NCBI GenBank assembly: GCA_964550635.1
Contig: CAZJZV010000001.1
Location: forward strand, 62,001 to 126,000
Length of the DNA stretch: 64,000 bases
Origin: RGIG4097 sp964550635
GTDB taxonomy: Bacteria > Bacillota > Clostridia > Christensenellales > CAG-917
Reading direction: 5' to 3'
How positions within the stretch are numbered: position 1 is the stretch's first letter; the number at the start of each line of letters is the position of its first letter. The notes beneath the pieces were generated by a model. That model did not search any database and was not told the DNA's origin. It worked only from the letters and a program-made list of their open reading frames with translations. Position numbers and translations under genes: made by a program. Shown in pieces: positions 57,492-64,000 of the stretch.

Positions 57492-57520
57492 TAAAAACGA
57501 CCGCGCGGTTGCACGGTCGT
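57492..57520 (-). terminator. Terminator of ftsAZ
   Basis: Stem ACGACCG/CGGTCGT with a 10-nt loop containing CGCG, followed on minus by TTTTTA. It separates ftsZ from spoIIGA. Confidence 0.75.
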
Positions 57521-57539
57521 CATATTGATTAGATTTTGA

Positions 57540-59000
57540 TTATTCGCGGTCGCCTTTGAGTTTTCTGAGGAATGCGGGTACTGCTCTTCCGCTCTTTTGA
57601 ACGTCTATTCTCGAACTTGCAATTCCGTCTTGTGCAGGTGCGGTGGGTGCAGGTGCGGGTGCGGGAGCGACGGGTTTCACAGGCTCTTGATAAGTTTCGA
57701 CAGGTGCTTGTTGTTCCGCACTCGGATCGATTCTTTGGAAGATAGGACGACTTGCAAAGATGTCGACTTCTCTCACAGGAGTGAGTTGTTCTTCGGGGAC
57801 TTCCTTTTCAACGGTTGCCGCCGCAAGAGTGCTTGCCACAGGTTTTGCACTGACGGGAGAAGATCCTACGCTACGAGCGGGAACGGTGTTTTTGTCCACA
57901 AAGCCGGTTGCGATGATGGTGATTTCGATGTCTTTCTTGTCGGGAACGAACGCGGTACCGAGAATGATATTCGCATCGGGATCCACGACTTGACGGACGA
58001 TGTCGCATGCTTCGGTGACTTCGCTAAGGAGCATATCTTCACCACCGCTGATATTGACGATGATGCCGGTTGCACCCTCGATGTCGGTTTCGAGCAAAGG
58101 ACTGAACACTGCGCCTTTGACCGCTTCGATGACCCTCTTTTCGCCTTTGCCGTAGCCGATACCCATATGAGCAAGACCTTTGTTCATAAGAATAGTTCTG
58201 ACGTCCGCAAAGTCAAGGTTGATAAGTTCGGGATTGGTGATGACGTCGCTTACGCCTTGAACGCCTTGGCGGAGAACGTCGTCTGCGATTTCAAACGCGC
58301 GCTTGAAGGATACGCCCTTGTCAAGCACTTCGATGAGTTTTTGATTGGGGATGACGAGCAAAGTATCCACAAAGTTTTGGAGATTGCGAATACCTGCTTC
58401 GGCGTTTTTCATACGTTGCGCGCCTTCGAACACGAAAGGTTTCGTGACGACTGCGACGGTGAGAATACCCATACTCTTTGCGACTTCCGCGATGACGGGT
58501 GCCGCACCCGTACCGGTGCCACCGCCCATACCTGCGGTTATGAACAAAAGGTCGATACCTTTGAGAGCCGCTTTGATGGTTTCTTTGGACTCTTCAGCCG
58601 CAAGTCTGCCGATTTCGGGATCGGAGCCTGCGCCCAAACCGCCGGTTTTGGAAGAACCGAGTTGGATTTTGTTTTCGAGCGGGACGAGAGAAAGATTGAG
58701 TGCTTGAACGTCCGTGTTCATAACCACGAAAGTTGCGCTCTTGATGCCTGCTCTAATCATATTGTTGACTGCGTTGTTACCGCCACCGCCGACGCCGACT
58801 ACCACGATATTTGCTTTGCCGGGAGTTTTTTGGCTGACGGGTTTGCGCACGACGTTTTCTTGATATTCGCGCACTTCGGATTCCACGTCTGCGAAAGTCT
58901 GTTCCACGACTTCTTCGGTGGTATCTTCGGTTTCAGCGGATTCGATATCGTTATTGTCGTTGATAACATCGTTATATCCGAATTTGTCAAAATCTATCAT
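57540..59000 (-). CDS. ftsZ: Cell division GTPase FtsZ with acidic N-terminal extension
   Basis: FtsZ forms the division ring. The 486-residue protein has the GTPase core (IVVVGVGGGGNNAVNNMI, AGMGGGTGTGAAPVIA) and the T7 loop (NLDFADVRTIL), then a proline/alanine-rich linker and the conserved C-terminal peptide AVPAFLRKLKG that binds FtsA. Unlike most FtsZ, about 60 acidic residues (rich in D, E, T and V) precede the core. Its start overlaps the ftsA stop by 4 nt. Confidence 0.96.
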   Translation of the reverse strand: MIDFDKFGYNDVINDNNDIESAETEDTTEEVVEQTFADVESEVREYQENVVRKPVSQKTPGKANIVVVGVGGGGNNAVNNMIRAGIKSATFVVMNTDVQALNLSLVPLENKIQLGSSKTGGLGAGSDPEIGRLAAEESKETIKAALKGIDLLFITAGMGGGTGTGAAPVIAEVAKSMGILTVAVVTKPFVFEGAQRMKNAEAGIRNLQNFVDTLLVIPNQKLIEVLDKGVSFKRAFEIADDVLRQGVQGVSDVITNPELINLDFADVRTILMNKGLAHMGIGYGKGEKRVIEAVKGAVFSPLLETDIEGATGIIVNISGGEDMLLSEVTEACDIVRQVVDPDANIILGTAFVPDKKDIEITIIATGFVDKNTVPARSVGSSPVSAKPVASTLAAATVEKEVPEEQLTPVREVDIFASRPIFQRIDPSAEQQAPVETYQEPVKPVAPAPAPAPTAPAQDGIASSRIDVQKSGRAVPAFLRKLKGDRE

Positions 59001-60166
59001 AATTTACCTCCGTTAAACAATCTTTTTATGAAACTGTCAAAACTATGTTTTGAAAGGGATTCCGCGACTTGCAACAAGGATATTTTGCTTGCGGCGGACG
59101 GCTTGACGTACCCGGGGAATTTGGGGGTGATGATTTCCACGTTCATACCGAGTTCGTTGCCGAGATATTTTTTCGCACCGCGGATAGACGCTATGCCTTC
59201 CCCCGTGAGATAGACGGGCGCATAAGACGGAAAATCTATTCCCGATGCGTAGATGACTTCTTTGATGATGTCCGATATATCTTCGAGACGACATCTGACC
59301 ACTTCGCACGCTTCGGTGCCGTAGATGACGTCTTCCTGATCGGCGACCAAAATCGCATCGTCTGCGTAGTTGAGATTGAGATCGACGAGTTCGCGCGCCT
59401 TTTCTGCAAGGTCGAAACTTACGTCGAGTCCTTCGCACATATCGCCCGAAATGTGTCCACCGCCCAACGAGAAGGATTTCAAGTCGATGACTCCTTCCCC
59501 TCTTCCGATGAGAATTGACGACGAAATGAAGCCGACGTCCACAAGGATATATGCGTCGTCGCGTTCTTCCTTTTCAAAGAGAGAAACGCCTTCCGCCCAA
59601 GCGGTGCATACGTATTTGATTTCACTGAAACCAAGGGACTTGCCCACTTCGTCGAACATATCGACGAAAGACTGCTCGCAAAGCATATAGGACACTACGC
59701 CCTGAACCGAACTTGCGGTGAGTCCTCTGACGTCGCGATAGGTTTTATCCGACGTATCCACGCTAAATTCCACGGGAGCGGAATTGATAAGCACGTGTCT
59801 ATCCGAATTGAAGTTGTTTCCTTTTTTGATGAGAAAATCTATGTCTGCGTCAACTACTCTACGCTCTCTGTCAAGGGTGATACCGACGGTTTTGGTCACG
59901 TTTGCGACGAATTCCGCAGGCACGCCGATGAAAAGTTTTTTCGTGCTTGACTCTGCGGTCTGCATAGCCTCTTTCAAGACAGCGATTGCAACGCTTTTGG
60001 TGTCTTCGGCGTCGAACCACTCACCGTTTTCAAAGCCCGAATTTTCTTTCTCCACGAGTGCTTTAACGCCAAAAACGCTCTGCGCCTTTTTCGCGCCTAC
60101 GATGGCGGATATAAGACGAGAGGTGACGTCGAGTATCGCAATATCTTTGGTGAAAATATTCGTCAT
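58997..60166 (-). CDS. ftsA: Cell division protein FtsA (divergent)
   Basis: FtsA is the actin-like membrane anchor of FtsZ. The 389-residue protein has the phosphate-1 region (IAILDVTSRLISAIVG), the SHS2/1C domain, the second phosphate loop (YILVDVGFISSSILI), the adenosine loop (VYLTGEGIASIRGAKKYL) and a C-terminal amphipathic helix (SFDSFIKRLFNGGKL) for membrane binding. It is more divergent than usual, but ftsZ directly follows. The ATG at 60166 is preferred over 60184. A near-consensus promoter and a GC hairpin precede it. Confidence 0.9.
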   Translation of the reverse strand: MTNIFTKDIAILDVTSRLISAIVGAKKAQSVFGVKALVEKENSGFENGEWFDAEDTKSVAIAVLKEAMQTAESSTKKLFIGVPAEFVANVTKTVGITLDRERRVVDADIDFLIKKGNNFNSDRHVLINSAPVEFSVDTSDKTYRDVRGLTASSVQGVVSYMLCEQSFVDMFDEVGKSLGFSEIKYVCTAWAEGVSLFEKEERDDAYILVDVGFISSSILIGRGEGVIDLKSFSLGGGHISGDMCEGLDVSFDLAEKARELVDLNLNYADDAILVADQEDVIYGTEACEVVRCRLEDISDIIKEVIYASGIDFPSYAPVYLTGEGIASIRGAKKYLGNELGMNVEIITPKFPGYVKPSAASKISLLQVAESLSKHSFDSFIKRLFNGGKL

Positions 60167-60176
60167 ACTTCCTCGT

Positions 60177-60197
60177 GTGCGCAACGCGAGTGCGCAC
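60177..60197 (-). promoter_or_regulatory. GC hairpin in the ftsA leader
   Basis: GTGCGCA and TGCGCAC arms with a 7-nt loop form a strong stem about 10 nt before the GAGGAAG ribosome-binding site. Surrounding sequence is alternating purine/pyrimidine. Confidence 0.5.
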
Positions 60198-60220
60198 GTG
60201 TGCGTAATATTCTTACTCTT

Positions 60221-60248
60221 ATTATATATAATATATATATAATGTCAA
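60221..60248 (-). promoter_or_regulatory. Sigma-A promoter of ftsAZ
   Basis: Minus strand: TTGACA, 16 nt, TATAAT; both hexamers are perfect. The start would be near 60214. Confidence 0.85.
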
Positions 60249-60301
60249 GAATTTTTTTGTAAAAATTTCAAAATTTGCGCATAAATATTAAATTTGCCCC
60301 G

Positions 60302-61558
60302 CTATTCCCTGCCCCGCCGAATATCTCCGCCGAGAGATGAGAATATTTCTTCGATTTTTTCGTATCCGCGGTCGATATGATTCAAGCCGTATATCCTCCC
60401 CGTCCCCTTCGCGCCGAGAGACGCAACGACGAGTGCCGCCCCGCCGCGTAAGTCGTATGCGTGAAGTACGGACGAGTGCAAACCGCCCTTCCCCCTGACT
60501 ATCGCTTCGTCCCCGTCGACGTCGATATTCGCACCCATATTGACGAGTTCGCCTACGTGCGCAAACCTGTTTTCAAAAACCGTTTCGGTGACGGTGCTAA
60601 CTCCGTTTGCAAAGCACTGCACCGCGGTCATAATCGGTTGCATATCCGTGGGGAAAGTCGGGTAAGGTCCGGTGACGATATTTGACGGCAAAACCACTCC
60701 GTCGCTCTCGACCGTGACTCCGCAAGATACGTCCGTGACTCTCACGTGCGACGATAGGATTTCTTTCAAAAACGCACCGAGATGAGAAGTACCTACGTTT
60801 TCCATTCTCACCTTTCCGCCTGCAACCGCAACCGCGGATATTATCGTCCCCGCCACTATTCTGTCCGATACGGGTTTGATTATCGTCCCCGAAAGCGAAT
60901 CAACTCCCTTGACCTTGACGACGGACGTGCCGTCCCCGACGATATTCGCTCCCATACTGCGTAACATATCGCATAAGGATACGATTTCAGGCTCACGCGC
61001 GCACCCTATGAGAGTGCTTTCACCATTTGCTTTGACGGCGGCGAGAAGTAGATTTTCGGTTGCGCCCACGCTCGGATATTTGAACGTGATATCCGCCCCG
61101 ACGAGCCTATCCGCATAGCAATCGACCCAGTCCGTGCCGTATTCGATTTTTGCACCCAGTTTTGCAAGTCCGTCGAGATGAATGTCGATAGGTCTTGCGC
61201 CTATGTTGCAACCGCCCGGCGTATGCAATCTGACTCGTCCGACTTCGGATAGTAGCGCACCGAGCAAAAACACCGACGAGCGCATAGCGCGGGATAGTTT
61301 TTCGGACACGGTTTCGCATTCTACCCTTCCGCTCACGGTTATATCTCCGTCGTTACTTTTGACGGAAAGTCCTATGGACTTCAATATTTTCATCATATTG
61401 TTTACGTCCGCGATATTCGGGCAATCGGTCAGGGTGACTTCGTCGTCGGATAGTATCGCTCCTGCAAGCATAGGCAACACCGCATTTTTTGCGGACGGTA
61501 TTTTCACGCTTCCGTAGAGAGCATTCCCGCCTTTGATTTCAAGATATTCCGTTTGCAA
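60302..61558 (-). CDS. murA: UDP-N-acetylglucosamine 1-carboxyvinyltransferase
   Basis: MurA catalyses the first committed step of peptidoglycan synthesis, adding enolpyruvate to UDP-GlcNAc. The 418-residue protein has the opening IPSAKNAVLPMLAGAIL, the active cysteine in TPGGCNIGARPIDIHL (the fosfomycin target), and GPYPTFPTDMQ and YDLRGGAALVVA late motifs. It overlaps ftsW by 20 nt, so it belongs to the murD-ftsW-murA unit. Confidence 0.95.
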   Translation of the reverse strand: MQTEYLEIKGGNALYGSVKIPSAKNAVLPMLAGAILSDDEVTLTDCPNIADVNNMMKILKSIGLSVKSNDGDITVSGRVECETVSEKLSRAMRSSVFLLGALLSEVGRVRLHTPGGCNIGARPIDIHLDGLAKLGAKIEYGTDWVDCYADRLVGADITFKYPSVGATENLLLAAVKANGESTLIGCAREPEIVSLCDMLRSMGANIVGDGTSVVKVKGVDSLSGTIIKPVSDRIVAGTIISAVAVAGGKVRMENVGTSHLGAFLKEILSSHVRVTDVSCGVTVESDGVVLPSNIVTGPYPTFPTDMQPIMTAVQCFANGVSTVTETVFENRFAHVGELVNMGANIDVDGDEAIVRGKGGLHSSVLHAYDLRGGAALVVASLGAKGTGRIYGLNHIDRGYEKIEEIFSSLGGDIRRGRE

Positions 61559-62678
61559 AATTCACCTCGTTCAAAAATCCGTCCTTTTTGGCGGTCTTGG
61601 ATATGTTGACGAGAAGCCCAATCGCGCACGCATACGCGGTAACCGAACTTCCCCCTGCACTGATGAAAGGTAACGGCAATCCGGTCGGCGGTATCGCACC
61701 GCATACGACCGCAACGTTGAGCGCGGTCTGCACTGCGATAACAGACGTGATTCCCGCGGACAGATAGCAAGAAAACCTATCCTTTGCGCGCACCGAAATT
61801 ATTATCCCTTTCACGATGAGAAACATGAATGCGCAGATGATAAGCGCAACTCCGAAAAGTCCTAACTCTTCCCCTATCACCGACAAAATGAAATCGCTTT
61901 CGGCAAAAGGCAAGAATGCGTATTTCTGCCGAGAGTTGCCGAGCCCTAACCCGAAAAGTCCGCCCGAGCCGAAAGCGTAGTAGGACTGAATGAGTTGATA
62001 GCCCTCGTCGAGCGGGGACTCCCACGGATTGACGAATGCAAGCAACCGCCTAACCCGATACGGTTCGAGAAAAACGAGCGCGATACCACCTGCGATTATA
62101 GGTATCAAAATTAAGATGAGCCGTTTGATTTTCACACCGCTCACGAAGAGCATAATCATCAAAACCACACCCACGCAAATGGTGATGGACATATTCGGTT
62201 CAAGGATAAGCAATACGCAAACCGCTCCCCCTATAGCAAGCATGGCAAGGGTATCTTTGATTTTGTCCGTGCCGTGACTCGACGCATACGCCGAGAGCGC
62301 GACGACCATTGCGAATTTTGCATATTCGGACGGTTGAATGGTGAAAAAACCTAGGTTCAACCACCGTTTTGCGCCGTAACTCTCCACTCCTATGACGGGA
62401 ACGAATACGAGCGCAAGCAGTGCAAGGCATAGAATATAAACCGCATATCCGTACTTTTCGACTTTTTGGATTTTCACCCCCGACAAGAAAACCGCAAGCA
62501 CGATACCGACTGCGATAGCGACCGCCTGCGTCTCGACGTAGTGATATTCGTCCCCCGCCTGCAAAGCGGCGGTATAGGAGGATGCGGAATGTATGAAAAC
62601 AAGTCCGACGAGAGATAATCCGAGAGCAACGAGCGCAATGGACAAATCTCCGTCGAAGGTCTTTCTTGATTTAATCAT
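61539..62678 (-). CDS. ftsW: SEDS-family peptidoglycan polymerase FtsW
   Basis: FtsW is the septal glycan-strand polymerase. The 379-residue protein has about ten membrane segments. It carries the SEDS motifs GAKRWLNLGFFTIQPSEYAKF, GYQLIQSYYAFGSGGLFGLGLG (in part), FAESDFILSVIGEELG and PPTGLPLPFISAGGSS. Position after murD argues for FtsW rather than RodA. It overlaps murD by 8 nt. Confidence 0.93.
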   Translation of the reverse strand: MIKSRKTFDGDLSIALVALGLSLVGLVFIHSASSYTAALQAGDEYHYVETQAVAIAVGIVLAVFLSGVKIQKVEKYGYAVYILCLALLALVFVPVIGVESYGAKRWLNLGFFTIQPSEYAKFAMVVALSAYASSHGTDKIKDTLAMLAIGGAVCVLLILEPNMSITICVGVVLMIMLFVSGVKIKRLILILIPIIAGGIALVFLEPYRVRRLLAFVNPWESPLDEGYQLIQSYYAFGSGGLFGLGLGNSRQKYAFLPFAESDFILSVIGEELGLFGVALIICAFMFLIVKGIIISVRAKDRFSCYLSAGITSVIAVQTALNVAVVCGAIPPTGLPLPFISAGGSSVTAYACAIGLLVNISKTAKKDGFLNEVNFANGIS

Positions 62679-63969
62679 CTAAACGGGACAGGGCTTTTTC
62701 AAACGCTTTTCCGCGTTCTTCAAAATTTGCGTACTTATCGAAACTCTTGCTTGCGGGGGAAAACAACAAGTTGTTTACACCGTGAGTTTTCGCCATATTC
62801 AACCCCTTTTTGACTGCGTCGTCAAGGTCGCAAGCGACTTCGTAGTTTTCGTAGCCGTACTTATCCATACTATCGGTGATTTCCTTTTCGTTTTCACCGA
62901 TCACGACAACCCCCGCGATATTCTCGCTCGCGCCGTCAAATATCAAATCGAAATTCTCCCCTTTCTTCGCACCGCCCATAATCACGACACCCTTTCCGTC
63001 AAGACTCTCGACTGCGGACAGAGTCGCGCCAACGTTGGTCGCTTTGCTATCGTTGAATACGGACACCCCGTCGATGAGTGCGACTCTTTCTCTCCTAAAC
63101 CGCGGGCGACTAAAACTCGTCAATGCGGATGCGACGGTATATACGCTCACACCTTTCGACATTGCGACGGCGGTTGCGGCAAGCGCGTTTTCAATTTCCC
63201 TGCCCTTCAAGTCTATCTCGCTAACGTCGATGACGGGCAAACCCTTGTAGCAAATGAAACCGTCCGAGATATACGCTCCGCAAGTCGGATTTTTCACACT
63301 GAAGGGTATCTTTTCCGCATTCATATACGGCACGAGAGAAAGGATGACTTCGTCGTCTGCATTGTAGATTATCTTGTCGCATTCGCTCTGTCTGATGAAG
63401 ATATTCGACTTTGCCGAAACGTACTTATCAAAAGTCTTGTGGCGGTCGATATGGTCGGGGGTGATATTCAAAAGCACCGCCACGTCGGGCGCAAATTTGA
63501 TTGTGCTTTCAAGTTGGAAACTGGACGCTTCAACGACCACGGTTTCGGATGAATCGTAGTTGTCGCATACGGACGAAAACGCAATTCCCACGTTTCCCGC
63601 CACGTGCGAAAAAGTCCCCGCGGTGCGCAAAATATGATTGATGAGATTGACCGTCGTCGTCTTTCCGTTTGTGCCTGTGACCGCGATGATTTCCGCATCG
63701 CAAAATGCAGATGCAAGTTCAAGTTCGCCGACTACGGTTTTTCCTTCGAGTTTTGCGTCGAGAATGAAGTCCTTCCCCTGCTCAACCCCGGGACTCAACA
63801 CGATAATATCCGCAGATGAGAAAACTCCCACCGACGAAGTCGCGTGCATAACGCACGGATTGTCGTCGTAAATTATCGCGCGACCGCCCTTCGATTTCAC
63901 AAGGTCGTAAGCGGAAAGCCCGCTCACCCCACCGCCGTATATGACGACGTTTTTGCCGAGCAAATTCAT
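62671..63969 (-). CDS. murD: UDP-N-acetylmuramoylalanine-D-glutamate ligase
   Basis: MurD adds D-glutamate to UDP-MurNAc-L-Ala in the cytoplasm. The 432-residue protein has the N-terminal nucleotide fold (VVIYGGGVSGLSAYDLV), the ATP site GTNGKTTTVNLINH, the central VLLNITPDHIDRH and the C-terminal VFNDSKATNVGATLSAV. GGGAGG precedes the ATG, which lies 31 nt from the window end. The upstream part of the cluster (probably mraY/murF) is outside the window. Confidence 0.95.
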   Translation of the reverse strand: MNLLGKNVVIYGGGVSGLSAYDLVKSKGGRAIIYDDNPCVMHATSSVGVFSSADIIVLSPGVEQGKDFILDAKLEGKTVVGELELASAFCDAEIIAVTGTNGKTTTVNLINHILRTAGTFSHVAGNVGIAFSSVCDNYDSSETVVVEASSFQLESTIKFAPDVAVLLNITPDHIDRHKTFDKYVSAKSNIFIRQSECDKIIYNADDEVILSLVPYMNAEKIPFSVKNPTCGAYISDGFICYKGLPVIDVSEIDLKGREIENALAATAVAMSKGVSVYTVASALTSFSRPRFRRERVALIDGVSVFNDSKATNVGATLSAVESLDGKGVVIMGGAKKGENFDLIFDGASENIAGVVVIGENEKEITDSMDKYGYENYEVACDLDDAVKKGLNMAKTHGVNNLLFSPASKSFDKYANFEERGKAFEKALSRLDD

Positions 63970-64000
63970 ATTCCCTCCCCAAGCACGAGCGTTACCGCCC

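Noticed and set aside
57597..59213. Long plus-strand open frame of 538 codons opposite ftsZ
   Set aside because: It mirrors the ftsZ frame on the other strand, has no recognisable domain and a cysteine/histidine-rich composition typical of antisense shadows. ftsZ is certain.

Overview
The window is a dense, low-to-moderate GC bacterial chromosome segment. About 58 protein genes, six clear tRNA genes and one aberrant tRNA-like gene are supported. It carries an unusually large share of the endospore programme: sigF, sigE, sigG and sigK, spoIIAA/AB, spoIIGA, spoIVB, spoVAC/AD/AE, yunB, ytfJ/gerW, a spoIIM-like gene and ylmC/ymxH. With an IspH-S1 fusion, the iscS-thiI pair and ftsAZ next to spoIIGA-sigE-sigG, this points to a spore-forming Clostridia lineage, probably an uncultured one; I do not name a species. 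No phage, IS element, CRISPR array or rRNA was found.

Layout. 0.4-9 kb: a PLP lyase-like gene, then miaA, mutL, mutS and miaB on the minus strand. 9-20.5 kb: a class A penicillin-binding protein on plus, convergent with a minus operon pheS-pheT-mutS2-membrane protein-iscS-thiI-metallo-hydrolase. 20.7-28 kb: yunB, the spoVA operon, an M29 aminopeptidase and a two-gene operon of a CbbX/SpoVK-like AAA+ protein and a YbjN protein. 28.1-29 kb: a minus-strand tRNA operon (Pro, CAT, Asp, Phe, Thr, Tyr) from one strong promoter, ending in a duplicated tRNA 3' end plus terminator. 29.1-34.3 kb: the spoIIA operon, a GNAT gene, a tyrosine recombinase and a PadR regulator fused to a membrane domain. 34.4-34.9 kb: tandem tRNA 3'-end remnants and a tRNA-Trp-like gene with a CAA anticodon. 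34.9-44.7 kb: a ProC-RNase HI fusion (plus), then minus genes rluB-surE-HI0933 family-cmk-plsC-ispH/rpsA and DUF2953-gerW-dacF. 45-51.5 kb: lysA-scpA-scpB, a second D,D-carboxypeptidase, an orphan Spo0A DNA-binding domain, a SpoIIM-like protein and spoIVB. 51.8-57.4 kb: an FAD protein, sigK, nrdR, ylmC, sigG, sigE and spoIIGA. 57.5-64 kb: ftsZ, ftsA, murA, ftsW and murD.

Functional links. SpoIIAA/AB control SigF. SpoIIGA matures SigE. SigG should drive spoVA for dipicolinate loading, and SpoIVB signals SigK activation, so all four compartment sigma factors and several of their regulators lie within about 36 kb. The division and wall genes (ftsA/Z/W, murA/D, class A PBP, two D,D-carboxypeptidases, lysA) sit among them.

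The observations I rate highest are a small family of conserved modules fused to tRNA 3' ends at two tRNA loci, the promoter-equipped tRNA-Trp-like gene with anticodon CAA, the ProC-RNase HI fusion, a strong internal Shine-Dalgarno inside ispH-rpsA exactly at the start of the S1 part, and alternating purine/pyrimidine GC hairpins in the 5' leaders of four operons.
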